This document shows, one piece after another, positions 1 through 10,500 of a DNA stretch of 64,000 nt. Made by a program: the position numbers and the translations under genes. Positions within the stretch are counted from its first letter, which is position 1, and every line of letters starts with the position of its first letter. The stretch is from Streptomyces sp. NBC_00525 (GTDB lineage Bacteria; Actinomycetota; Actinomycetes; Streptomycetales; Streptomycetaceae). The DNA is taken from NCBI RefSeq assembly GCF_036346595.1, contig NZ_CP107834.1, positions 5,518,001 to 5,582,000 on the forward strand, in the 5' to 3' direction. The notes beneath the pieces are model-generated. The model saw only the letters and a program-made list of their open reading frames with translations, was not told where the DNA came from and did not search any database.

Positions 1-3000
1 GACGCCCTCGCCGGTCCGGGCACCCCGGAGGCCGTACGCGAGCACAGCGGGGTACGGCCCGACCACCTCGCCTACGTCATGCCGACCTCCGGCTCCACCG
101 GCGAGCCCAAGCTCGTCATGGTCGAGCACCGGGCCATCGTCGCCTCGACCCGAGCCCGCGCCGCCGTCCACGGCCCCGCCGGACGCTGCGTACTCGCCGT
201 CCCGCTCGGCTTCGACGCGGCGGCGGCCGCCCTGTTCGGCACCCTCACCACCGGGGGCACCCTGATCGTCGCGGACCGCGACCTCGCCGAACTGCCCGCA
301 CTGCTGAGCGAACAGCGCGTGGAGACCCTCGTCTGCGCCACGTCCGCCCTGCTCACCGTCCTGCCGGTGCTGGACGCCCCCGCCCTGCGCCGGGTCGTCG
401 TCGGCGGCGACCCCTGCCCGCCCGGCCTCGCCGACGATCTGGCGCGCCGCCACCCGGACGCCGTCCTCGTCAACGAGTACGGCCCCACCGAGGCCACCGT
501 CTGGGTCACCCACCACCGATGCCACCGGGGGGAGGCCGCCGTCCCGGTCGGGCAACCCGTCGAGAACATGCGCGTCTACGTCCTCGATACACACGACGAG
601 CCCGTACCGCCCGGCGTCACCGGCGAGGTGTGTATCGCCGGAACCCAACTCGCCCGCGGCTACCTCGACCGCCCCGACCTCACCGCCGAACGATTCGTCA
701 CCGACCCCTTCACCGGCGACCGGATGTACCGCACCGGCGACCTGGGCCGCCGACGCGGCGACGGCGACCTGGAACTCCTCGGCCGCGCCGACGACCAGAT
801 CAAGATCCGCGGCATCCGGATCGAACCCGGCGAGATCGAGACCCGGCTGCGCGAACACCCGCGCTGCGACCGGGCCGTGGTCCTCGCCCGAGCCGGCACC
901 CTCGTGGCCTACCACACCGGACCCGCCACCCCGGACGAGCTGCGCGCCCACCTGGCCCGCACCCTCCCCGACTACCTCCTGCCCGGCGCCTACGTCGCGC
1001 TGCCCGCCCTGCCCCTCACCGGCAACGGCAAGGCCGACCGCGCGGCACTGCCCGACCCGGCCCCCGAGGCATATGTGCGGCACACCTACGAACCCCCCGC
1101 AGGGCCCGTCGAGACCGCCCTCGCCGAGGCATGGGCGGAACTCCTCGGACAGGAACGCGTCGGCCGGGGCGACAACTTCTTCGATCTCGGCGGCCACTCA
1201 CTGCTGGCCGTCACCCTGGTTCACCGGCTCCGCGCCCGCGGCCTCGCACTCACCCTGACCGCGGTCCTCGGTGAACCGTCGCTGCGCGACCTCGCCGCCA
1301 CGGTCACCGACCTCCCGTCCGCGACCGCCGCCGCACCGGGCCCCGACCCTGCGGAACTCGCCGCGGTGGCCGACCTGGTCACCGGGGGAGCAGACAACAT
1401 CCATGACCTCTACCCGCTCACCCCGCTCCAGGAAGGCATCCTCTTCCATCATCTGCTCGCCGCCGAGGAGGAGGCGGAGGACCCGTACCTGACGACCCTG
1501 GTCTTCCGGCTCGCCTCCCGCGCCCGGGCCGACGCGACTGTGGCCGCCCTCCAACAGGTGATCGACCGCCACGAGATCCTGCGCACCGGCGTCGTCTGGG
1601 AGAACCTTCCGGGCCCCCGCCAAGTGGTGTGGCGTCGAGCCGCCCTGCCCGTGACCGAGACGACCGCCGACCGGATCTCCGACGCGCGCCGGATCGACGT
1701 ACGCCGAGCCCCGTTGCTCCGGGCGGACCTGGCCCCTGCGGCCGACGAGGGCGAGGCATGGCTGCTCGCCCTGCATCTGCACCATCTCGTCGGAGACCAC
1801 GCCACGTTGGAGACCGTCTTCGCCGAGACCCAGGTCCTGCTGCGCGGCGACGGCCCGGACCTGCCCGAACCCCGTCCGTTCCGCACCTTCGTCGACCGCG
1901 TCACGGCCACTGCGGCCCCGGCCGCCGCCGAGGAGTTCTTCACCGCGCTGCTCGGCGACGTGGAGGAACCCACCGCTCCCTACGGCGTGCTGGCCGGGGA
2001 GCCCGGCGTCCGGGTCGACGAACACCGGATGGAACTCGACCCGGCCACGGCCGAACGCCTCCGCGCCCGCGCCCGCCGCCACTCCGTCGGCCCCGCCGCC
2101 CTCTGGCATCTGGCGTGGGCCCTCGTCCTGGCCCGGCTCACCGGCCGCGACGACGTGGTCTTCGGCACCGTCCTGCTCGGCCGTTCGGCCGCCGAACCCG
2201 GAGCGATCGGCCCGTTCATCAACACCCTGCCGATCCGGGTCACCGTCGACGACACCGACGTACCGGCGGCGCTGCGGTCCACCCAGCGACTGCTGGCCGA
2301 ACTGCTCCGCCACGAGCACGCCTCGCTGGCCGACGCCCAGCGCCGCAGCGCGGTCCCCGCCCCGACACCCCTATTCACGTCCCTCCTCAACTACCGCCAC
2401 CAGGACGCGCCGGCAGCCGCAGCGCAACCCGCTGACACCGCCCTGCCGGTGGCCGCGGTCGACCGGACCAACTACCCCCTGACCGTCTCCGTGGACGCGT
2501 CACCCGGCTCCTTCGCCACGACCGTCCAAAGCATGGGCGGCATCGATCCGATACGCGTCACCGCCTATCTGCACACAGCCGTGACAGGCATCCTCGCGGC
2601 CCTGGACGAGCCCGAACCCGCCGCGCTGCACACGATCGATGTGTTGCCGGAGACGGAGGTCGCGGCGCCGGAGGAGGGTGTGGGCGAGGCCGTCTCGGAG
2701 TGTGTGCATGAGCTGTTCGAGGCGTGGGTGGCGAAGGCGCCGGATGCGGTGGCGGTGATTGACGGCGAGGTACGGGTTTCCTATGGGGAGTTGAATGCGC
2801 GGGCGAATCGGGTGGCGCATGGGTTGATCGGTTCGGGTGTGGGGCGTGGTGATCTGGTTGCCGTGCGGATGGAGCGCGGCGCTGATCTGGTGGCCGTGTT
2901 GTTGGGGGTGTGGAAGGCGGGGGCGGCGTATGTGCCGGTTGATCCCGCGTATCCGGTGGAGCGGCAGGATTTGTTGCTGGGGGATTGTTCGCCGGTTGCG

Positions 3001-6000
3001 GTGGTGGAGTCGGTTCCCGCGTCGGGAATGGAGTCGAATCCGGCTGTGGAAGTGGGGCCGGGGGATGTGGCGTATGTGATTTATACGTCGGGTTCGACGG
3101 GGCGTCCGAAGGGTGTGCTGGTCGAGCACCGGAATGTGGTGCGGTTGTTTTCGGCTGCTGGTGAGTGGTGTGGGGCGGGTGTGGGGGATGTGTGGTCGTT
3201 CTTCCACTCGTTCGCGTTCGATTTTTCGGTGTGGGAGGTTTTCGGTGCGTTGACGTCGGGTGGTTCGGTGTTGGTGGTGCCGGGGGAGGTGGCTCGTTCG
3301 GCGGAGGAGTTCCATGGGTTGGTGTGCCGTGCGGGTGTGACGGTGCTGAGCCAGACGCCTTCGGCGTTCGCGCAGTTCCTCGCGGTCCGGGAGGCCGATG
3401 CGTTGCCGCATGCGTTGCGGTATGTGGTGTTCGGTGGTGAGGCCCTGGAACCGGCGGTGCTGCGGCCGTGGTTCGAGAACGAGTCCCGCGAGTCGGGTGT
3501 GACGTTGCTGAACATGTACGGGGTCACCGAGGTGACGGTGCATGTGACAGCACGCGTGATCACTGCCGAGGATGTGGGTGCGCCGGTCAGCCCGATCGGG
3601 GTGCCGTTGAGTGACCTGCGGGCGTATGTGCTGGACAGCCGAATGCGGCCGGTTCCGGTGGGCGTGACGGGGGAGCTTTTCGTTGGCGGTGCGGGTGTGG
3701 CACGGGGATATCTGAACCGTCCGGAATTGACGGGTGTGCGTTTCCTTGACGATCCGTTCCTGTCCGGCGGGCGTATGTACCGCACGGGAGACCTCGTGCG
3801 ATGTACGTCTTCGGGTGAGCTGGAATTCGTGGGGCGTAACGATGCCCAGGTGAAGGTGCGGGGCTATCGGATCGAGCCGGGTGAGGTGGAAACAGCGCTC
3901 CTGGGATGTCCCGGTATTCGGGAAGCGGTCGTCATCGCCCGCGACGACACCCTCGTCGCGTATGTGGTCGGCGGAAATGCGCGCGTGGAAGAATTGCGAA
4001 ACCTCCTGGCCGAGCGACTGCCTTCCCATTTGGTGCCCGCCGCCTTTGTGTGTCTGGAGGCTTTCCCTCTTACGGTGAATGGAAAGCTCGACCGCGCCGC
4101 CCTTCCCGCCCCGGACGGCACGTCCTTTGCTCGGGGCGTGTACGAGGCACCGCGTGGCGAGGCCGAGCGGGTTCTCGCCGAGATCTGGAGCGAGCTGCTG
4201 GGCGTCGAGCGCGTCGGCCGCAACGACAGCTTCTTCGACCTCGGCGGACACTCACTCCTCGCCGTGCAGGTGTTGTCCCGGATTCGAGCCCGCCTCGGGG
4301 CCGCACCATCGTTGCAGGCCCTGTTCGCGTACCCCGCCCTCACGGACTGTGCCCGTGCGGCGATCGAAGCGCGGGCGGCCGGGCAAGGGGCCCTGCCGCC
4401 GATCGTGCCCGTTCCCCGCGCCGGCGGCACCGCACCGATGTCCTTCGCGCAGAGCCGCCTGTGGTTCCTGGCGAAGCTCGACGGAGTCAGCGAGGCCTAC
4501 CACATCCCCCTGCGCCTGCGGCTGGAAGGCGAGTTGGACGAGGACGCCCTACGCCGGGCGCTGGACACGATCGTCGCCCGTCACGAGGTTCTGCGCACGA
4601 CCTTCGCCCAGGACCGGGATGGCCACGCCGTACAAGTGTGCGCTGAGACAGGGCATTTCACCTGGCTGGACGCCGAGGACGAGGGCGCACCCTTCGACCT
4701 GACCCGCGGCCCCCTGATCCGCGGCCATCTCGCCCGGACCGGGCCGCACTCCTGGACGTTGAGCATCACGATGCACCACATCGTCTCCGACGGCTGGTCC
4801 ATCGGCGTCCTGGTCAGCGAACTCAACACTCTGTACGAGGCGTTCCGCGACGGGCGCCCCGATCCGCTGTCCCCGCTGCCCGTCCAGTACGCCGACTACG
4901 CGCTGTGGCAGCAGGAGCGGATGTCGGGCGAAGGCATGAAGCGGCAGGCCGAGTTCTGGCGGCGGACCCTGGAAGGCGCGCCCGAGCGCAGCGAGCTGCC
5001 CACCGACCGCCCCCGGCCCGCGCACCAGGACTTCACCGGGGCGGCCGTGGAACGAGTCCTGGACGCCGAGCTGACCTCTCGCCTGAAGGACCTCGCGGCT
5101 CGGCACGACACCACCCTCTACGCCACGGTCCTGGCCGGTTGGGCAGCCCTCCTCACCCGTCTCGGAGAGCACCCGGAGGCTGTGATCGGCACGCCGGTCG
5201 CCAATCGCGGGCAGCGTGAGACCGAGGGCCTCATCGGGTTCTTCGCCAATATGCTGCCGCTGCGGTTCGACGCCTCCGACGACCCCGGCCTGGCCGAGTG
5301 GCTGGCGCGGACCAAGGCGGTCGCGCTGGCGGCGCAGGACCATCAGGATCTGCCCTTCGAGCAGTTGGTGGAGGTGGTGCAGCCCAGACGGTCGTTGGCG
5401 CACAACGCCGTCTTCCAGATCGCGTTCGCCTGGCAGGCCGATACCGGCTCCCGGCTCGCCCTGCCCGGTGTGACGGCCTCGCCACTCACCGGACCCGAGC
5501 ACACCACCGCGCGCTTCGACCTGACGCTTTCCGTCACCGAGGGCGACGACGGCTGCCTGCACACGGCCGCCGAGTACGCGACCGCGCTGTTCGACCGGGT
5601 CACCGTCGAGCGGTTCCTCGGCCACTGGACCACCCTGCTGCACGCGATGACGGAGGCCGCAGACACCACCCCCATCGGCCGGCTGAGCGTGCTGACCGAC
5701 GTCGAGCAGGACGTCATCGTGCACGGCTGGAACGACACCGCCGCAGACTTCCCGACCGCCTGCCTGCACGAACTGTTCGAGGCCCAGGCCGCCCGTTCCC
5801 CGCAGGCCGTGGCCGTCGTCGCCGACGAGGAACTCACCTACGCCGCGCTCGACGCCCGCGCCAACGGCGTCGCCCACCGGCTGCACGCGCTCGGTGTGCG
5901 CCCCGGCGACCGGGTGGCCGTGGCCCTGCGACGCGGAGCCGACATGGTCGCCGCCGTACTCGGCGTACTCAAGGCGGGCGGCGCCTACGTGCCCCTCGAC

Positions 6001-7542
6001 CCCGATCACCCGGCCGAACGGCTGCGGACGGTCATCGACAGCTGTGACCCCGTCGCCGTGATCACCCGGACACCCGACGGGCACCCACGCGGCCCCGGCG
6101 GACACCCCGGCCCGGACGGGCCGCCCGCGCCGGGCTGGGCGCCGGGCCGCCCCGTGGTGACCGTCCCTCCGGACGGCCCCGCCACCGGGCCGGACGTCAC
6201 GGCGCTCACCCCCGCCGACCTCGCCTACATCGTCTACACCTCGGGCTCCACCGGCACCCCCAAGGGCGTGATGACCAGCCACGAGGCCGCCTGCAACACG
6301 CTCCAGGACATCAACACCCGCCACCGGGTCGGACCCGAGGACGCCGTGCTGGCCGTCTCGTCCCTGTCCTTCGACCTGTCCGTGTACGACATCTTCGGCG
6401 TGCTCGCCGCAGGCGGCCGGGTCGTCGTCCCACCGCCGGGACCCATCCCCGACCCCGCCGCATGGCACACCCTGGTCGCCGAGCACGGGGTCACACTGTG
6501 GGACTCCGTCCCCGCCCTCGCCCAGCTCTTCGTGGACTCGGCGCCGGCGGGGGCCTCCTTCCCCTCCGTCCGCCTGGTGATGATGAGCGGCGACTGGATA
6601 CCCGTGGACCTGCCCGAACGCATCCACGCCCGCTGCCCCCGCGCGAGCATCCACAGCTACGGCGGAGCCACCGAGGCCGCCATCTGGTCGGTCAGCCACC
6701 CCATCGACCCGGCCGTACGCCACCGGGGCAGCGTGCCCTACGGCAGCCCGCTCGCCAATCAGAGCGTCTACGTCCTCGACGACCACGGCCGGCCCTGCCC
6801 GCAGGGCGTCGCCGGAGACCTGTACATCGGCGGAGCCGGCGTGGCCCTCGGCTACCACGGCCTCCCCGACCTCACCGCGGAACGGTTCCCCACCGACCCC
6901 TTCCGGCCCGGTGGACGCATGTACGCGACCGGGGACCGGGCCCGCTGGAAGACGCCGGGCGTTCTGGAGTTCCTGGGCCGCAGCGACTTCCAGGTCAAGA
7001 TCCGCGGGTTCCGCATCGAGCTGGGCGACATCGAGAGCAGGCTTCTCGCCCACCCCGGTGTGCGCGAAGCCGTGGTGCTGGCCCGCGAGGACACCCCCGG
7101 CGACCGCCGGCTGGTGGCCTACACCGTGGGTCCCGCGTCGTCGGCCGAACTGCGCGCCCACCTCGCGTCGGGGCTGCCCGACTACATGGTGCCCACCGCC
7201 CATGTGGCCCTTGAGGCGATTCCCCTGACGGCCAACGGCAAGCTCGACCGCCGCGCCCTGCCCGCACCGGAGGGCACCCCGGACGGCGACCGGCCGCGTA
7301 CCCCGCCACTCGGCGAGGCGGAGACCGCGATCGCCGAGATCTGGGCCGACCTCCTCGGCGTCGCAGACCCCGGCCGCGAGGACAACTTCTTCGAACTCGG
7401 CGGCCACTCCCTCCTCGCCGTCACCCTGCTCGACCGAATGCGTTCCCGGGGCCTGGAGACCGACGTTCGCGCCGTGTTCACCGCACCCACGCTCGCCGCG
7501 CTGGCGGAACTGTCCCACGACATCCAGGAGATACGGCTGTGA
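1..7542 (+). CDS. Nonribosomal peptide synthetase, 5'-truncated by window edge: (A)-T-C-A-T-C-A-T
   Basis: The reading frame is open from base 1, and the first residues run straight into an adenylation core A3 motif (TSGSTGEPK), so the N-terminus lies upstream. Counting codons from base 1: partial A (1-350), T (364-437, FFDLGGHSL), C (454-880), A (897-1374), T (1380-1457), C (1467-1900), A (1917-2424), T (2434-2510). Specificity residues read against GrsA: first A, D-A-A-V-V-G-E-V-W (unassigned); second, D-F-W-S-V-G-M-V-H, the known threonine code; third, D-L-Y-D-M-S-Y-I-W, cysteine-like but unproven. The first C has the LQEG-x-x-FHH start of dual epimerase/condensation domains and an active site reading HHLVGDH. 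The second C is canonical (HHIVSDG). There is no terminal thioesterase. The stop overlaps the next gene's GTG by 4 bp, implying translational coupling. Confidence 0.97.
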   Translation, partial: DALAGPGTPEAVREHSGVRPDHLAYVMPTSGSTGEPKLVMVEHRAIVASTRARAAVHGPAGRCVLAVPLGFDAAAAALFGTLTTGGTLIVADRDLAELPALLSEQRVETLVCATSALLTVLPVLDAPALRRVVVGGDPCPPGLADDLARRHPDAVLVNEYGPTEATVWVTHHRCHRGEAAVPVGQPVENMRVYVLDTHDEPVPPGVTGEVCIAGTQLARGYLDRPDLTAERFVTDPFTGDRMYRTGDLGRRRGDGDLELLGRADDQIKIRGIRIEPGEIETRLREHPRCDRAVVLARAGTLVAYHTGPATPDELRAHLARTLPDYLLPGAYVALPALPLTGNGKADRAALPDPAPEAYVRHTYEPPAGPVETALAEAWAELLGQERVGRGDNFFDLGGHSLLAVTLVHRLRARGLALTLTAVLGEPSLRDLAATVTDLPSATAAAPGPDPAELAAVADLVTGGADNIHDLYPLTPLQEGILFHHLLAAEEEAEDPYLTTLVFRLASRARADATVAALQQVIDRHEILRTGVVWENLPGPRQVVWRRAALPVTETTADRISDARRIDVRRAPLLRADLAPAADEGEAWLLALHLHHLVGDHATLETVFAETQVLLRGDGPDLPEPRPFRTFVDRVTATAAPAAAEEFFTALLGDVEEPTAPYGVLAGEPGVRVDEHRMELDPATAERLRARARRHSVGPAALWHLAWALVLARLTGRDDVVFGTVLLGRSAAEPGAIGPFINTLPIRVTVDDTDVPAALRSTQRLLAELLRHEHASLADAQRRSAVPAPTPLFTSLLNYRHQDAPAAAAQPADTALPVAAVDRTNYPLTVSVDASPGSFATTVQSMGGIDPIRVTAYLHTAVTGILAALDEPEPAALHTIDVLPETEVAAPEEGVGEAVSECVHELFEAWVAKAPDAVAVIDGEVRVSYGELNARANRVAHGLIGSGVGRGDLVAVRMERGADLVAVLLGVWKAGAAYVPVDPAYPVERQDLLLGDCSPVAVVESVPASGMESNPAVEVGPGDVAYVIYTSGSTGRPKGVLVEHRNVVRLFSAAGEWCGAGVGDVWSFFHSFAFDFSVWEVFGALTSGGSVLVVPGEVARSAEEFHGLVCRAGVTVLSQTPSAFAQFLAVREADALPHALRYVVFGGEALEPAVLRPWFENESRESGVTLLNMYGVTEVTVHVTARVITAEDVGAPVSPIGVPLSDLRAYVLDSRMRPVPVGVTGELFVGGAGVARGYLNRPELTGVRFLDDPFLSGGRMYRTGDLVRCTSSGELEFVGRNDAQVKVRGYRIEPGEVETALLGCPGIREAVVIARDDTLVAYVVGGNARVEELRNLLAERLPSHLVPAAFVCLEAFPLTVNGKLDRAALPAPDGTSFARGVYEAPRGEAERVLAEIWSELLGVERVGRNDSFFDLGGHSLLAVQVLSRIRARLGAAPSLQALFAYPALTDCARAAIEARAAGQGALPPIVPVPRAGGTAPMSFAQSRLWFLAKLDGVSEAYHIPLRLRLEGELDEDALRRALDTIVARHEVLRTTFAQDRDGHAVQVCAETGHFTWLDAEDEGAPFDLTRGPLIRGHLARTGPHSWTLSITMHHIVSDGWSIGVLVSELNTLYEAFRDGRPDPLSPLPVQYADYALWQQERMSGEGMKRQAEFWRRTLEGAPERSELPTDRPRPAHQDFTGAAVERVLDAELTSRLKDLAARHDTTLYATVLAGWAALLTRLGEHPEAVIGTPVANRGQRETEGLIGFFANMLPLRFDASDDPGLAEWLARTKAVALAAQDHQDLPFEQLVEVVQPRRSLAHNAVFQIAFAWQADTGSRLALPGVTASPLTGPEHTTARFDLTLSVTEGDDGCLHTAAEYATALFDRVTVERFLGHWTTLLHAMTEAADTTPIGRLSVLTDVEQDVIVHGWNDTAADFPTACLHELFEAQAARSPQAVAVVADEELTYAALDARANGVAHRLHALGVRPGDRVAVALRRGADMVAAVLGVLKAGGAYVPLDPDHPAERLRTVIDSCDPVAVITRTPDGHPRGPGGHPGPDGPPAPGWAPGRPVVTVPPDGPATGPDVTALTPADLAYIVYTSGSTGTPKGVMTSHEAACNTLQDINTRHRVGPEDAVLAVSSLSFDLSVYDIFGVLAAGGRVVVPPPGPIPDPAAWHTLVAEHGVTLWDSVPALAQLFVDSAPAGASFPSVRLVMMSGDWIPVDLPERIHARCPRASIHSYGGATEAAIWSVSHPIDPAVRHRGSVPYGSPLANQSVYVLDDHGRPCPQGVAGDLYIGGAGVALGYHGLPDLTAERFPTDPFRPGGRMYATGDRARWKTPGVLEFLGRSDFQVKIRGFRIELGDIESRLLAHPGVREAVVLAREDTPGDRRLVAYTVGPASSAELRAHLASGLPDYMVPTAHVALEAIPLTANGKLDRRALPAPEGTPDGDRPRTPPLGEAETAIAEIWADLLGVADPGREDNFFELGGHSLLAVTLLDRMRSRGLETDVRAVFTAPTLAALAELSHDIQEIRL
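2641..4266 (+). repeat. Duplicated threonine A-T module segment, copy 1
   Basis: This stretch of the first synthetase is nearly the same DNA as 9078-10700 in the second. It runs from the C/A linker to the carrier-domain serine. One block (3226-3426) has no mismatch across about 200 bases. Much of it uses T- and G-ending codons, unlike the C-rich DNA on both sides. Similarity stops abruptly after the LGGHSLLAV carrier motif. It is best explained as recent duplication or gene conversion of an A-T unit. Confidence 0.9.
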
Positions 7543-10500
7543 CGCTCCACGACCTTCTGCGCCTGCTCGACGAGCGAGGCGTCCAGCTCGGCGCCGACGC
7601 TGACGAACTCGTTGTACGCGGCAGCAGGCAGGCTCTCGACGCCGAACTGGTCGGCCTCCTGCGAGCCCACAAGCCCGCTCTGCTCGCCCACCTCGCCGGC
7701 ACGGACTCCGCAGCCCCCCAGGGCCTGCCGGGAGAGCTGACAGAGGCCGAACTCGCCGCAGTGGCAGCCACGATCCCCGGCGGAGCCGCGAACCTGGAGG
7801 ACGTCTACCCGCTCGCCCCCCTCCAGGAGGGCGTGTACTTCCACCACCTCACGGCCGAACAGGGCGACCCGTACGTCATCTCCCTCGGCTACGCCTTCGA
7901 CAGCCGCCGCCGTCTCGACGCCTACCTGGACGCCTACCAGGCCGTCATCGACCGCCATACGATTCTGCGTACGGCCGTCGTCCGGGAAGGGCTGCCCGAA
8001 CCCCACCAGGTGGTCTGGCGCACGGCCCGGCTGCCGGTGGAAGAGGTGCCCGTCGCACCGGGTGAGGACGCGATGACCCGGCTCCGCGAGCGCTTCGACC
8101 CCCGCCGCCACCGCATCGAGCTGACCAGGCCACCGCTGCTGCGGGTGCTCGTCGCGGAGGACCGGCCCGCCGGCCGCTGGGTGATGCTCCTGCACCTGCA
8201 CCACATCATCGGCGACCACGGCACGCTCGACGTCATCCACCGCGAGATCGCCGCCCACCTCCGCGGCTCCGCGGACACACTGCCCGCACCCCGGCCCTTC
8301 CGCGACTTCGTCGCCCAGGTCCGGTCCGGCCCCGGCCGCGCCGCCCACGAGAGCTTCTTCACCGGCCTGCTCAAGGACATCGACGAACCCACCGCGCCCT
8401 ACGGGCTGTTGGATGCCCAGGGCGACGGGACCACGGTCCGCGAGCACCGCGCCCTCCTCGACCCGGCCGTCGCCCGCACCCTGCGCGCCGCTGCCCGCGA
8501 GGCGGGAGTGGGTACCGGAGCCGTGGCCCACCTCGCCTGGGCCCTCGTCCTGGCCCGACTCACCGGCCGCGACGAGGTGGTCTTCGGCACCGTGCTCTTC
8601 GGCCGCCTCCGGGACGACGGCCGCCGAACCGGCGTCGCCATGGGCCCGTTCATCAACACCCTGCCGGTCCGGGTCACCGTCGACGACACCGACGTGTCGG
8701 CGGTGCTGCGGTCCACCCAGCAGCTACTGGCCGAACTGCTGCGCCACGAGAACGCCTCTCTGGCCCTGGCACAGCGCTGCAGCTCCGTCCCCGCTCCGGC
8801 ACCCCTGTTCACCTCACTCCTCAACTACCGCCACAGCGGCGGCGGCACCACTGCCGACGAAGCCACCACCCCCGGCTGCGAGACCCTGCACGGCGAGGAA
8901 CGCACCAGCTACCCGCTCACCGTCTCCGTCGACGACCTCGGCGACGACTTCCATCTGACTGTCCAGGCCGCCACCCCCGTCGACCCGGCCCTGATCTGCA
9001 CCTACTTCGCCACAGCCCTGACCGGCCTCGCTCGGGCACTCCAGGCCGGCGGCACCCAACCGGCCCACTCCGTGGACGTGTTGCCGGAGACGGAGGCTGT
9101 TTCACCGGATGAGGTGAGTGGTGCTGTTTCGGAGTGTGTGCATGAGCTGTTCGAGGCGTGGGTGGCGAAGGCGCCGGATGCGGTTGCGGTGATTGATGGT
9201 GAGGTGCGGGTTTCTTATGGGGAGTTGAATGCGCGGGCGAATCGGGTGGCTCATGGGTTGATCGGTTCGGGTGTGGGGCGTGGTGATCTGGTCGCTGTGC
9301 GGATGGGGCGTGGCGCTGATCTGGTGGCCGTGTTGTTGGGGGTGTGGAAGGCGGGGGCGGCGTATGTTCCGGTCGATCCCGCGTATCCGGTGGAGCGGCA
9401 GGATGTGTTGCTGGGGGATTGTTCGCCGGTTGCGGTGGTGGAGTCGGTTCCTGCGTCGGGAATGGAGTCGAACCCCGCTGTGGGCGCGAGACCGGGGGAT
9501 GTGGCGTATGTGATTTATACGTCGGGTTCGACGGGGCGTCCGAAGGGGGTGCTGGTCGAGCACCGGAATGTGGTGCGGTTGTTTTCGGCTGCTGGTGAGT
9601 GGTGTGGGGCGGGTGTGGGGGATGTGTGGTCGTTCTTCCACTCGTTCGCGTTCGATTTCTCGGTGTGGGAGGTTTTCGGTGCGTTGACGTCGGGTGGTTC
9701 GGTGTTGGTGGTGCCGGGGGAGGTGGCTCGTTCGGCGGAGGAGTTCCATGGGTTGGTGTGCCGTGCGGGTGTGACGGTGCTGAGCCAGACGCCTTCGGCG
9801 TTCGCGCAGTTCCTCGCGGTCCGGGAGGCCGATGCGTTGCCGCATGCGTTGCGGTATGTGATGTTTGGTGGTGAGGCTCTGGAGCCGGCGGTGCTGCGGC
9901 CGTGGTTCGAGAACGAGCCCCGCGAGTCGGGTGTGACGTTGCTGAACATGTACGGGGTCACCGAAGTGACCGTGCATGTGACAGCACGCGTGATCACTGC
10001 CGAGGATGTGGGTTCATCGGTCAGCCCGATCGGGGTGCCGCTGAGTGACCTGCGGGCGTACGTGCTGGACAGCCGAATGCGGCCGGCCCCGGTGGGCGTG
10101 GCGGGAGAATTGTTCGTCGGCGGTGCGGGTGTGGCACGGGGATATCTGAACCGTCCGGAATTGACGGGTGAGCGTTTCCTCGACGATCCGTTCATACCTG
10201 GCGGCCGGCTCTATCGCACAGGGGATCTCGTGCGATGTACGTCTTCGGGTGAGCTGGAATTCGTGGGGCGTAACGATGCCCAGGTGAAGGTGCGGGGCTA
10301 TCGGATCGAGCCGGGCGAGGTAGAAGCAGCCCTGCTTGGGTGCCCTGGGGTGCGTGAAGCGGTCGTCGTGGCCCGCGACGACACACTCGTCGCGTATGTG
10401 GTCGGCGGAAATGTGCGCGCGGAGGAATTGCGTAGCCTTCTGGCGGATCGCCTGCCTTCCCATTTGGTGCCCGCTGCCTTTGTGTGTCTGGAGGCTTTCC

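Noticed and set aside
4549..7518. 989-codon open frame on the - strand inside the first synthetase
   Set aside because: It is the antisense shadow of high-GC coding DNA. Its translation is low-complexity and Gly/Val-rich, and the + frame gives an unbroken set of NRPS motifs.
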